Shown here piece after piece: positions 36,322-44,167 of a stretch of 59,295 nucleotides of DNA. The translations under genes and the position numbers were made by a program. Origin of the DNA: an uncultured cyanobacterium (GTDB taxonomy: Bacteria > Cyanobacteriota > Cyanobacteriia > PCC-6307 > Cyanobiaceae); the NCBI GenBank assembly GCA_903823115.1, contig CAIJRN010000083.1, positions 1 through 59,295 on the forward strand, given 5' to 3'. A model generated the notes under the pieces. The model did not search any database and was not told the origin of the DNA. It worked only from the letters and a program-made list of their open reading frames with translations. Numbering within the stretch: position 1 is the first letter of the stretch; every line of letters starts with the position of its first letter.

Positions 36322-36660
36322 TCACCTCTTGGGGCCGCTGCCGGCTGTGATGCCGGCCGTGGCGAAGCCCAGCATCACCAGCAGATTGCTCAGCGTCAGA
36401 AAGGCTTCTGCGCTGCCGTGCAGCGCATCCACATCGGCCAGCAGGGCCCCGAAGCGCACCTGGGCCACGATCGCGGCGACGATCGTCACGGCCACGAACA
36501 ACAGGGTGAGCTGAAAGCCGCGCAGGGCCAGCCGTGGAAACGCCTCCACCCTGGAGGCCCACCAGAGGAAGGCCAGATAGGGCAACAGCGACAGCACGAA
36601 GAAGGGCGCCGGATCAATCGCCGCCAGCCGCTCCAGCGGTGCCGACCAGGTGTCCGTCAT
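36322..36660 (-). CDS. DUF3593 membrane protein
   Basis: A 112-aa protein with about three hydrophobic helices (FFVLSLLPYLAFLWW, LTLLFVAVTIVAAIVAQVRFG, AFLTLSNLLVMLGFATAGI). The spacing FFVLSLLPYLAFLW and AGITAG near the end fit the cyanobacterial and plastid DUF3593 family. Its ATG overlaps the DUF2499 stop (ATGA). It is expected in the thylakoid or plasma membrane; the function is not established. Confidence 0.82.
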   Translation of the reverse strand: MTDTWSAPLERLAAIDPAPFFVLSLLPYLAFLWWASRVEAFPRLALRGFQLTLLFVAVTIVAAIVAQVRFGALLADVDALHGSAEAFLTLSNLLVMLGFATAGITAGSGPKR

Positions 36661-36968
36661 GGTTGTTGCTGCCGCAGTCGCTGTTGCCGCAACAGATTCC
36701 AGCAGGCGATCGCCATGGTGGTGTTGCCGATGGCGGTGAGGGCGGCCTGGAACACCACCAGACCCTTGAGGGCGGGACTGTTGTCAAACAGATGCCAGGT
36801 GCAGGCCGCCATGGCACTGACCAGGGCCGGAATCATCGCCAGGGCCAGCCAGCGCCAGCCCCCTTCGCGCCGCATCGCGCCGAAAACCTGCACCGCCAGG
36901 ATGGCCGCGAGCCATTCAAGCACCGACGTGACGTGGATCCACCAGGTGCCCAGGGAGAGGGCGTGCAT
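36657..36968 (-). CDS. DUF2499 (Ycf49-like) membrane protein
   Basis: A 103-aa protein matching DUF2499, the family of plastid Ycf49: MHALSLGTWWIHVTSVLEWL at the start, WHLFDNSPAL in the middle, and AALTAIGNTTMAIACW at the end. Several conserved Trp and His residues lie at helix ends. DUF2499 and DUF3593 are commonly neighbours in cyanobacteria, and here both lie directly upstream of psaK. No biochemical function is known to me. Confidence 0.85.
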   Translation of the reverse strand: MHALSLGTWWIHVTSVLEWLAAILAVQVFGAMRREGGWRWLALAMIPALVSAMAACTWHLFDNSPALKGLVVFQAALTAIGNTTMAIACWNLLRQQRLRQQQP

Positions 36969-37018
36969 GGAACGCTGTCATCGTTCCCGGTAATCTACGG
37001 ACCACTCCCGGGCGCCCT

Positions 37019-38077
37019 GTGACGTCAGCCCAGATCCGTTCCGCCGTGCTGGTCTGTGGGTACTACGGCGAGCACAACCTCGGCGATGACGCCCTGCTGC
37101 AGGTGTTGCTCGCCCAGTTGCCACCCGCGGTCCAGCCCCTGGTGACGGCCTGGGATCAGCCCCTGGTCCGGGGTGTCTTCAAGGTGGAGACCACGGACCG
37201 GCGCAGCCTGGTCGGGGTACTGGCCGCCATGGGGCGCTGTCGGGCCTTGGTGCTCGGTGGCGGCAGCCTGTTGCAGGACTCCACCAGCTTCCGCAGCCTG
37301 CTGTACTACGGCGCCCTGATCGTCGCGGCCCGCAGCCAGGGCAAGGACGTGATCCTCTGGGGCCAGGGTCTGGGGCCGCTGCGGCGGCGGCGCAGCCGGC
37401 TGCTGGTCCGCTGGTTGCTCAGCCTGGCCACGGCGATCAGCTGGCGCGATCCCGCCTCCACCCAGCTGGCCCGGCACTGGGGCCTGCGTTGTCTGGAGGG
37501 CAGCGATCCGGTCTGGGGGCTGGAGCCCCTGCCCTGGCTGGGACTGGGTGGACCGATCGTGGTCTGCTGGCGCCCCGCCAGCCAGCTGGATCGCCAGGGC
37601 TGGCGTCCCTACCTGGAGGCCCTGGACCAGCTCGCCGCCGCCAGCGGGCGGCCCGTGCACTGGCTGCCGTTCCACAGGGGTCAGGACCGGGAGCTGCTGG
37701 CCTGGCTTGAGCAGCAGGGTCTGGTGCCGCAGCGGCTGCGGCAGGCCAGCGAGCTGCTGACGGTGCAGGATCCCCAGGCGGCGATGGCCCGGTTTCAGGG
37801 CGCTGGCCTGGTGATCGCCATGCGCTTGCATGGCCTGATCCTGGCCGCGCTGGCGGGCAGTCCCTGCGCGGCCCTCAGCTATGACCCGAAGGTGGCGGAG
37901 GCGGCCCTGGGCATCGGCTGCCCCTGCCAGGATCTGGCCCTGCCGCCGCCGGACACCCTGCTGGCGAGCTGGCAGGCGACGCTCGATCAGCCCCCGCAGG
38001 CCAGCCGCCTGGAGCTGTTGCGGCGTGGAGCCGCCATTCACCGCGAGGTGCTGGCGCCCCTCTCGAGCCTGGCCTGA
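37019..38077 (+). CDS. csaB: Polysaccharide pyruvyl transferase CsaB
   Basis: Transfers pyruvyl groups from PEP to cell-surface sugars, often as an anchor for S-layer or polysaccharide. The 352-aa product has the CsaB start VCGYYGEHNLGDDALLQVLL, the conserved VLGGGSLLQDSTSFRS, LWGQGLGPLRR, and a C-terminal AMRLHGLILAALAGSPCAALSYDPKV block. The start is a GTG at 37019 and has no clear Shine-Dalgarno. The last 40 bp overlap the convergent phosphatase gene. Confidence 0.92.
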   Translation: MTSAQIRSAVLVCGYYGEHNLGDDALLQVLLAQLPPAVQPLVTAWDQPLVRGVFKVETTDRRSLVGVLAAMGRCRALVLGGGSLLQDSTSFRSLLYYGALIVAARSQGKDVILWGQGLGPLRRRRSRLLVRWLLSLATAISWRDPASTQLARHWGLRCLEGSDPVWGLEPLPWLGLGGPIVVCWRPASQLDRQGWRPYLEALDQLAAASGRPVHWLPFHRGQDRELLAWLEQQGLVPQRLRQASELLTVQDPQAAMARFQGAGLVIAMRLHGLILAALAGSPCAALSYDPKVAEAALGIGCPCQDLALPPPDTLLASWQATLDQPPQASRLELLRRGAAIHREVLAPLSSLA

Positions 38078-39012
38078 TCGATGCGCTCGCCCTGGCTGTC
38101 CCAGGCTTCGATCGTGAGCTCGGTGGGGGTGAAACTGAGCTCGGCAAAGCTGTGGCGGCTGACGGCCCTGGCACTGTTGGGCCCCGCCAGCACCGGCCGC
38201 AGGGTGGCGCCGCCACCGCCGACGGTCAGATAGGTGATGCCGTCGATCGGCTTGGAGCGCTCGTAGTTGTGGTCGTGGCCATTGATGTAGAGCTGCACGC
38301 CGTAGCGCCGCATCCAGGGCGTCAGCCGGGCCATGGCGACCGGATCATCGCCATAGAGCCCGGAGGAGTGGATCGGGTGATGACCCACCACCACTTTCCA
38401 CGGTGCCGTGCTGCTGGCCAGGGCCTGCTTCAACCAGGGCAGCTGGTGCTGCCAGGCGGTGTTGCCATTGGTGTCGAGCATGAAGAACTCCACTGGACCC
38501 TGCCGCACGGTGTACCAGCGACCCTTCATGCCGAAGGGGGGGTAGTGGATCTGGGGATCGCCGTTGCCGGAGCGGATGTCGTGGTTACCGAGCACGGCGT
38601 GAAAGGGCACCCCGGCCTGCAGCAGGGCCCGGTAGGGGCGGGTGAAGGTGGCCTCGACCCGCTTGAGGTCGCCTTCGTCGTAGATGTTGTCGCCGGCCAT
38701 GATCACCAGGTCCACCTTGCGGCGGCGATTCACGGCGGCCATCTGATCGGCCACCGCCTGCTGGGCGGCGTTGCCGCCACCGCTGTCGCCGGTGGCCAGC
38801 ACATGCAGCGTGGTGGCGTTGGTGGGGGTGGCCGCCGCGCTCGTCGCGGCCGGCCTGCCGGCCGTAGCTCCCGAGGCCAGGGCAGGGACGACTGGCCCGA
38901 CCAGAGCGGTGACGAGCAGGGTGAAGGCGACCAGCCCAAGGCGACGGCCCGACCTGGCTCGCGGCGTTGACCGCCCAGTCAGGACGGCAGTCACAGAACG
39001 CCGCAGGCTCAC
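38038..39012 (-). CDS. Exported purple-acid-phosphatase-like metallophosphoesterase
   Basis: A 324-aa exported phosphoesterase. The basic N-terminus and hydrophobic segment (LGLVAFTLLVTALVGPVVPALA) form a signal peptide. The calcineurin/PAP blocks are in order: ATGDSGGGN, MAGDNIYDEGD, LGNHDIRSG, VGHHPIHSSG, NGHDHNYER. Acid phosphatases of this kind release phosphate outside the cytoplasm, and the pst operon at 49-52 kb shows that the cell invests in phosphate uptake, but no Pho box is visible here. The product's C-terminal end overlaps csaB by 40 bp. Confidence 0.9.
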   Translation of the reverse strand: MSLRRSVTAVLTGRSTPRARSGRRLGLVAFTLLVTALVGPVVPALASGATAGRPAATSAAATPTNATTLHVLATGDSGGGNAAQQAVADQMAAVNRRRKVDLVIMAGDNIYDEGDLKRVEATFTRPYRALLQAGVPFHAVLGNHDIRSGNGDPQIHYPPFGMKGRWYTVRQGPVEFFMLDTNGNTAWQHQLPWLKQALASSTAPWKVVVGHHPIHSSGLYGDDPVAMARLTPWMRRYGVQLYINGHDHNYERSKPIDGITYLTVGGGGATLRPVLAGPNSARAVSRHSFAELSFTPTELTIEAWDSQGERIDQARLERGASTSR

Positions 39013-39031
39013 AGGGGGACCGGAAGGTGGT

Positions 39032-39634
39032 TCAGATTATCGAAGCTTTCTGCCGTTGCAGCTCCGCCAGCACCTCGCGGCTGTGTCCGGAGGGACGCAC
39101 GGCGGTCCAGCGCTGCCGCAGGATCCCTTGCGGGTCGATCAAAAAGGTGTGCCGCTGGGAATACGGCGCGATCCAGGAGCCATAGCGCCGGCTCACCACA
39201 CCACCGGGATCGGAGAGCAGCGGGAACACCAGTCCCTCGCTGCCGCAGAAGGAGGCGTGGGCTTCCAGGTCATCGGCACTGACACCGATCACACTGGCGG
39301 ACTCGGCCTCAAAGGCCGCCAGATCCTGCTGGAAGCCGCGGGCCTCCAGGGTGCAGCCGCTGGTGAAATCCTTGGGATAGAAGTAGAGCACCAGCCAGCG
39401 ACCGGCCAGCTGGTTGAGCGCGATCTGGATCGGCAGGGCCTCACTGCCCGCCTTGGCCTTGAGCAGCTTGCCGCCCGGGGCCACGCCCTCCAGCTCGAAA
39501 TCAGGCGCCGGCTGCTCCAGCTCCGGCAGCAGCCCGCCGATGGCCCAGGCACGCCTGGGGGCCAGACCCAGGACCAGGGGCCCCAGGACCAGGGGCCCAA
39601 GGGCCAGTGCAGCGAGCAGAGAACGACGCTTCAT
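39032..39634 (-). CDS. Exported PrxQ/BCP peroxiredoxin
   Basis: Thiol peroxidase, 200 aa. Residues 1-31 form a signal peptide starting MKRRSLLAALAL; the twin Arg followed by SLL is compatible with Tat export, and the cleavage site would be after AWA. The catalytic block YFYPKDFTSGCTLEA has the peroxidatic Cys, but the resolving Cys five residues later, usual in BCP, is replaced by Arg. A Cys in HASFCGSEG sits where some BCP proteins carry a helix-3 resolving Cys. A 15-bp tandem duplication at 39568-39597 lengthens the signal-peptide core. It follows rpmB on the same strand but is separated by a terminator. Confidence 0.9.
   Translation of the reverse strand: MKRRSLLAALALGPLVLGPLVLGLAPRRAWAIGGLLPELEQPAPDFELEGVAPGGKLLKAKAGSEALPIQIALNQLAGRWLVLYFYPKDFTSGCTLEARGFQQDLAAFEAESASVIGVSADDLEAHASFCGSEGLVFPLLSDPGGVVSRRYGSWIAPYSQRHTFLIDPQGILRQRWTAVRPSGHSREVLAELQRQKASII
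39568..39597. repeat. Two exact 15-bp tandem repeats in the PrxQ signal peptide
   Basis: CCAGGACCAGGGGCC occurs twice in a row (39568-39582 and 39583-39597). On the minus strand it encodes the repeated LGPLV in the hydrophobic core of the PrxQ signal peptide. The two copies are identical, so the duplication is recent. Confidence 0.85.
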
Positions 39635-39666
39635 CGGCTGGACTCTTGGCTCGTTGGTTCAGGGAC

Positions 39667-39710
39667 AAAAAAATGGATCCGCCAAGGCTCGGGGCCTACA
39701 AGGCGAATCC
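39667..39710 (-). terminator. Rho-independent terminator of rpmB
   Basis: On the minus strand GGATTCGCC and GGCGGATCC pair (9 bp, one G-U), with an inner AGGC/GCCT stem, followed by A and seven T (39673-39667). It lies about 50 bp after the rpmB stop and before the prxQ start, so it separates the two units. Confidence 0.8.
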
Positions 39711-39726
39711 ACTCCAATGCGGAGAT

Positions 39727-39742
39727 CAGAGTCGAGACTCTG
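39727..39742. other. Perfect small palindrome downstream of rpmB
   Basis: CAGAGTC-GA-GACTCTG, a 7-bp stem with a 2-nt gap, lies 17 bp after the rpmB stop and upstream of the main terminator. It may be a processing or protection stem at the mRNA 3' end. Confidence 0.35.
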
Positions 39743-39758
39743 AGTCAGGCTGAAAACT

Positions 39759-39995
39759 TCAGAGGCGGGCGAGGTTGACGCCGAGCTCTTTGGCGTAGTT
39801 ACCCAGACCCTTTTTCTGGATGGTCTTGAGGGCGCGGGTGCAGACGCGCAGCTTGACGAAGCGCTTGCCTTCCGCCCACCACAGGCGGCGCTCCTGCAGA
39901 TTCACCTGCTGCAGCTTCTTGGTGCGCACGTGGGAATGGCTGACCGCCATGCCGTTGTTGGCGCGCTTTCCGGTGAGTTGGCAGACGCGGGACAT
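39759..39995 (-). CDS. rpmB: 50S ribosomal protein L28
   Basis: Large-subunit ribosomal protein of 78 aa. The sequence [20 protein letters not shown], followed by NLQERRLWW and [16 protein letters not shown], is typical of L28. ATG at 39995 is the family start; a longer frame upstream is not conserved. The gene is a single transcript between the ABC importer and its own terminator. Confidence 0.97.
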   Translation of the reverse strand: MSRVCQLTGKRANNGMAVSHSHVRTKKLQQVNLQERRLWWAEGKRFVKLRVCTRALKTIQKKGLGNYAKELGVNLARL

Positions 39996-40082
39996 GGGAA
40001 TCAGCTGAGAGTCTTTGGTTCGTGGTTGATCACCACTTGGGGAGCTTATCAAACGGCCTGCAGGCCCTGGTCCGGCCCGGAT

Positions 40083-41102
40083 TCAGGGCCCAGCCAGCCG
40101 TTCGCCGCTGTGGCTGTCGAACCACAGCTCATGGTCGGGCCGCCAGCCCAGTTGCAGGTCCTCGGGCAGCTCCAGATCGGCCGCCACCAGCAGGCGCAGA
40201 TCACCGCGGGCGCTTTCCAGCCAGAGCAGCTGCTGGTTGCCCCACCATTCCCGCCGCTGCAGGCGGGCCGGGATGCCGCCGCTGGCGACCGGCTGCAGAT
40301 GTTCCGGTCTCAGCCCCAGCTGACGCCCTGCTTCGGGCGGCAGCAGATTGATCGCCGGCCGGCCGAGGAAGGCGGCCACGAAGCGATTGGCGGGCCGTTC
40401 GTAGAGCTCCCGGGCGCTGCCCACCTGCTGCAGATGGCCGTCGCGCAGCACGGCGATGCGATCGGCCATGCCCATGGCCTCCTGCTGGTCGTGGGTGACG
40501 TAGACCACCGGCTGCTCGCCGCCGCAGAGCAGTCGGCGCAGCTCCGGCCGCAGCTCCTCGCGCAATTGGGCATCGAGGTTGCTCATCGGCTCATCGAGCA
40601 GCACCAGCCTGGGCTGGCGCAGCAGGGCCCGGGCCAGGGCGACGCGCTGGCGCTGGCCGCCGGAGAGCTGGGCCGGACGCCGCAGACGCAGCTCGCTCAG
40701 CTGCAGCAGCTCCAGCACCGCCGCGATCCGCTCCTCGCGCTCCCGGGCACCCATGCCCCGGATCCGCAGACCCAGGGCCAGGTTGTCGGCCACGCTCAGA
40801 TGGGGATAGAGCGCGTAGCTCTGGAACACCATCGCCACACGGCGATCGCCGGCGCTCAGGCGCGAGATGTCGTCGCCGTCCAGCAGGATGCGGCCGGCAC
40901 TGGCGGCATCGAGGCCGGCCAGCAGGCGCAGGGTGGTGGTCTTGCCGCAACCACTCGGCCCCAGCAGGGCCAGGCACTCGCCCGGAGCCACCTGCAGATT
41001 CAGGTCGCTCAGCAGGCTGCGCCCGCCGATGTGGCGGCTGAGGCCCTCGATCCGCAATCCGGCTGCTGGGTTGGTGGTGATGACAGGCATGGCTTCGATC
41101 AT
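40083..41102 (-). CDS. ggtA: Sugar/compatible-solute ABC transporter ATPase (GgtA-like)
   Basis: A 339-aa nucleotide-binding subunit of the MalK/UgpC type. It shows Walker A LGPSGCGKTTTLRLLAGL, signature LSGGQRQRVALARAL, Walker B LVLLDEPMSNLDAQ, and the switch His in YVTHDQQEAM, then a short TOBE-like C-terminal domain (LGLRPEHL). The ATG overlaps the permease stop (ATGA). The four genes at 40083-44099 match the glucosylglycerol/sucrose/trehalose GgtABCD importer in gene content; substrate assignment is inference and alternatives are other glucosides. Confidence 0.9.
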   Translation of the reverse strand: MIEAMPVITTNPAAGLRIEGLSRHIGGRSLLSDLNLQVAPGECLALLGPSGCGKTTTLRLLAGLDAASAGRILLDGDDISRLSAGDRRVAMVFQSYALYPHLSVADNLALGLRIRGMGAREREERIAAVLELLQLSELRLRRPAQLSGGQRQRVALARALLRQPRLVLLDEPMSNLDAQLREELRPELRRLLCGGEQPVVYVTHDQQEAMGMADRIAVLRDGHLQQVGSARELYERPANRFVAAFLGRPAINLLPPEAGRQLGLRPEHLQPVASGGIPARLQRREWWGNQQLLWLESARGDLRLLVAADLELPEDLQLGWRPDHELWFDSHSGERLAGP

Positions 41103-41899
41103 CCTTTGATGGCCCCCTGGGTGAGGCCGCTGACGATCGAACGCTGGAAGATCAGCACGATCAGCAGCAGCGGCAGGCTGCCGAGCACGGTGGCGGCCGC
41201 AAAGGCGCCGTAGGGCACAGTGAATAGGGAGGAGCCGGCAATCCGGGCGATGGCCGGGGGCAGGGTGAGCAGCTCGGGGCGGCTGATCCAGGTCAGGGCG
41301 ATCGGGTACTCGTTCCAGCTGAACAGGAACACCAGGATCGCCGTGCTGGCGAGGCTGGGGGCCAGCAGCGGCAACAGCACATGGCGCAGGCGCCGCGGCA
41401 GGTTCAGCCCCTCGAGCCGGGCCGCGTCCTCCAGCTCCGCTGGCAGCTCGGCGAAGGCGGCCCGCAGCAGCAGCACCGCCAGCGGCAGGCACAGGGCGGC
41501 ATACGGCAGGCTCAGGGCCAGCAGATTGTTGGCCAGGCCCAGGGCGCGGGCCAGCTGCAGCAGGGCCAGAAACAGCAGCACCGTCGGAAAGATCGCCGTG
41601 GCCAGCAGGGCCAGGGTCACCGCCCAGCGCAGGCGGCCGCCCTGGCGCTGCAGGCCGTAGGCGCAGGGCACGGCCAGGGTGAGGGTCAGGGCCGTGGTGG
41701 CGCCTCCGACCACGGCACTGTTGAGCAGATAGCGCCAGATCGGCGGGTCGGCCAGCCACACCTGGCGGTAGTTCTCCAGGGTCCAGAAGCTGCCGGCGGC
41801 GACGCCGCTGCCATTGACCAGCGCCTCCGGTGTGACCAGGGAGGTGTACAGCTGCCAGGCCAGGGGCGCCAGGCTCCAGAGCAGCAGCAGGCTCCTCAT
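41099..41899 (-). CDS. ggtD: Sugar ABC transporter permease, MalG/UgpE type (GgtD-like)
   Basis: A 266-aa inner-membrane permease with five to six helices. The EAA loop EDAARLEGLNLPRRLRHVLLP near residue 155 contacts the ATPase. The SWNEYPIALTW segment is typical of MalG-type permeases. It overlaps the ATPase gene after it and the GgtC-like gene before it by 4 bp each (ATGA). Confidence 0.9.
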   Translation of the reverse strand: MRSLLLLWSLAPLAWQLYTSLVTPEALVNGSGVAAGSFWTLENYRQVWLADPPIWRYLLNSAVVGGATTALTLTLAVPCAYGLQRQGGRLRWAVTLALLATAIFPTVLLFLALLQLARALGLANNLLALSLPYAALCLPLAVLLLRAAFAELPAELEDAARLEGLNLPRRLRHVLLPLLAPSLASTAILVFLFSWNEYPIALTWISRPELLTLPPAIARIAGSSLFTVPYGAFAAATVLGSLPLLLIVLIFQRSIVSGLTQGAIKG

Positions 41900-42771
41900 C
41901 GGGAGGCCTCCAGAGGGCGACGGACCAACAGCAGCCAGCCGATGGCCGTGAGCAGCACCAGCAACAGAAAAGTGGCGATCACCACGGTGGCGCTGTAGCC
42001 GAAATCGAGGAAACGCATGGCGTTGAGATAGGCATAGAGGGCCAGGCTTTCGGTGCTGCCGGCCGGTCCACCACGGGTGAGCACCTGGACCAGATCGAAC
42101 ACGCCCAGGGCCTGGGCCAGGCGAAACAGCACAGCGAGGCTGATCCAGGGTTTCAGTAGCGGCAAGGTGAGGCGGCGCAGGATCTGACCCGGGCGGGCCC
42201 CCTCCAGCACCAGGTTCTCCTCCAGTTCCGCCGGGATCGACTGCAGTCCCGCCAGCAACAGCAGCGCCACGAACGGCGTCGTTTTCCAGACATCCGCCAG
42301 CACGGTGAACAACCAGGTGGTCGCCGGGGTGGTGAGAAAGCCGTAGGGCGGCGCCCCGAAGGCCCGCAGGATGGCGTTGAGCGGCCCGTAGGGATCGTTG
42401 TAGATCCAGCGCCAGCCCAGGGCGAGCACGGTGGTGGGCAGGGCCCAGGGCAGCAGGGCCAGGGCCCGCAGCCAGCCTCGGCCCCGGCCCGGCCTGTGCA
42501 GCACCAGGGCCATCGCCAGGCCCAGCAACAGCTCCAGCCCCACCGACACCGCGGCGAAGCGCAGGGTGACGGCGGCGTCCTGCCAGAAGCGGGCATCGCC
42601 GAGCAGCCGCTGCCAGTTGGCGCCGTCATTGGCGATCGGGCTCAGGCCGGTGAGCACCGAGCTGGCCTGGCTGCTCAACCAGGCCGAATCCAGCAGCGGC
42701 CAGGCGAACACGATCGCCAGCAGCACCAGGGCCGGCAGCATCAACAGGCTGTTGAGCAGGCTCGGACTCAT
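41896..42771 (-). CDS. ggtC: Sugar ABC transporter permease, MalF/UgpA type (GgtC-like)
   Basis: A 291-aa permease partner. Hydrophobic helices start with LLMLPALVLLAIVFAWPLL. The EAA loop is EENLVLEGARPGQILRRLTLP, a slightly diverged form in which EEN replaces EAA. The FDLVQVLTRGGPAGSTE segment is a common MalF/UgpA feature. It overlaps its neighbours by 4 bp on both sides. Confidence 0.9.
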   Translation of the reverse strand: MSPSLLNSLLMLPALVLLAIVFAWPLLDSAWLSSQASSVLTGLSPIANDGANWQRLLGDARFWQDAAVTLRFAAVSVGLELLLGLAMALVLHRPGRGRGWLRALALLPWALPTTVLALGWRWIYNDPYGPLNAILRAFGAPPYGFLTTPATTWLFTVLADVWKTTPFVALLLLAGLQSIPAELEENLVLEGARPGQILRRLTLPLLKPWISLAVLFRLAQALGVFDLVQVLTRGGPAGSTESLALYAYLNAMRFLDFGYSATVVIATFLLLVLLTAIGWLLLVRRPLEASR

Positions 42772-44099
42772 GTGCTCCCCTGCCGCCCTGAGCCGTGGCC
42801 CGCGGCCGATTCCAGCAGCACCGCGCTCTGCCTCTGGGCCAGGCTCATGGCGGCTTCGGGCGATCCTGCCGTGGTGAGCAGCCCATTCACCTGGCGCTGC
42901 AGCAGGTCGCTGAGCTGGGCATAGAGGGGGGTGAGGGGCCGCACCAGGGGGCCCTGCTCCAGGGCCTGGCGTTGCACCGCCAGCAGGGGGTGCTTCTGTT
43001 GCAGCTCGCGGTCCTCGTAGAGGGCGGCCCAGGTGGGCGCGTAGCCCTGATCGAGCACCAGGGCTTTCTGGGTCTGGGGGCCGGTGAACCAGCGAATCAC
43101 TTCAGCTGCCGCCTGGGGATGGGGACTGCCGGCCAGCAGGGACAGCCCCCAGGTGCCGAGGGTGCCGCCACTGCTGATGCCCGGTGCCGAGACCACGGTG
43201 CTCACGCCCACCTTGCCGACCACCGGTCCGCCTCCCTTTTCAATCTCGCGCCAGGCATAGGGCCAGTTGCGCAGAAAGGCCGCATCGCCGGCGGCAAACA
43301 GTTGCAGGGCTTCATTCTCGGCAAAGTCGGCGACGGCCTCGGGGCTGACGCCGCTGCGCACCAGATGCACCAGCCAGTCGGCCGCTGCGATGGCTCCGGG
43401 GGAATCCAGCTCACTCCGGCCCCCCGCCGGGCCGGAATCGGCCTGCCACCAGTGGCCGCCGAAGGCGTGAATCATCTCGAGCATCACGCAGCTGAGGCCC
43501 TCGTACTGGCGTCCCTGCCAGACGTAGCCCCAGCGCACCTTGCCTTCGGCCTGCAGTCGCCGGGCCACCGCCTCCAGCTCCGTGGTGGTGCGCGGCGGCG
43601 CCGCCATCAGGTCGGTGCGCCAGTAGAGCAGGCCGGTATCGCCGGTCAGCGGCATCCGCCAAAGATGGCCGCCGAAGGCGTTACCCACCCGGGCGCCGGG
43701 CACCATGGGCTCCAGAGCGTCCTCGCCGAGCAGCCCTTCGAGCGGCACCAGCCAGCCGGCGGCCACGTATTTGGCTGTCCAGCTGACATCCATCAGCAGC
43801 AGGTCGTAGCCGCTGTCTCCCAGCAGCAGGCCGCCGATGGCCAGGTCCGACATCGCCTCGGTGTCGAGGGGGCCGCGGGCCACCTCCACCTTGAGCTCGG
43901 GGTGATCGCGGTTGAAGGCGGCCACCAGCGAGGCGGTGGCATCGACAAACGGCGAAGGCATCAGCACCCGCACCGTGGTGGCCGCCGCCACCGGCCTGGC
44001 CAGCAGCGCTGCCGGCAACAGGATCAGCAACAGACCCAGCAGCAGGCCGGCCAAGGCGATCCCGGGGGCTGGCCGCCGTCGAGCTCCGGATCCGGCCAT
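42768..44099 (-). CDS. ggtB: Sugar/compatible-solute ABC transporter substrate-binding protein (GgtB-like)
   Basis: A 443-aa periplasmic binding protein. The signal peptide runs to about residue 40 (LAGLLLGLLLILLPAALLA, ending AxA); no lipobox Cys is seen. The mature part has the extracellular solute-binding family 1 pattern: VRVLMPSPFVDATASLVAAFN, YDLLLMDVSWTAKY, GDTGLLYWRTDLM, and GTWGLSLLAGS. It is first in the operon, so it carries the operon promoter in 44100-44167. Uptake of glucosylglycerol, sucrose or trehalose would fit salt-stress or osmolyte recovery; this is inference. Confidence 0.88.
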   Translation of the reverse strand: MAGSGARRRPAPGIALAGLLLGLLLILLPAALLARPVAAATTVRVLMPSPFVDATASLVAAFNRDHPELKVEVARGPLDTEAMSDLAIGGLLLGDSGYDLLLMDVSWTAKYVAAGWLVPLEGLLGEDALEPMVPGARVGNAFGGHLWRMPLTGDTGLLYWRTDLMAAPPRTTTELEAVARRLQAEGKVRWGYVWQGRQYEGLSCVMLEMIHAFGGHWWQADSGPAGGRSELDSPGAIAAADWLVHLVRSGVSPEAVADFAENEALQLFAAGDAAFLRNWPYAWREIEKGGGPVVGKVGVSTVVSAPGISSGGTLGTWGLSLLAGSPHPQAAAEVIRWFTGPQTQKALVLDQGYAPTWAALYEDRELQQKHPLLAVQRQALEQGPLVRPLTPLYAQLSDLLQRQVNGLLTTAGSPEAAMSLAQRQSAVLLESAAGHGSGRQGST

Positions 44100-44134
44100 G
44101 GAGACGACGGGTCAGTGACTGGACCCTAATCAGC

Positions 44135-44158
44135 GGCCGTCGCCACGGCAAGACGGCC
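44135..44158 (-). terminator. Weak terminator-like hairpin after htpG
   Basis: GGCCGTC (44135-44141) pairs with GACGGCC (44152-44158) around a 10-nt loop, just beyond the htpG stop at 44168. No T-run follows, so its effect is uncertain. It also lies in the leader of the ggt operon. Confidence 0.35.
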
Positions 44159-44167
44159 CAGACAGGC

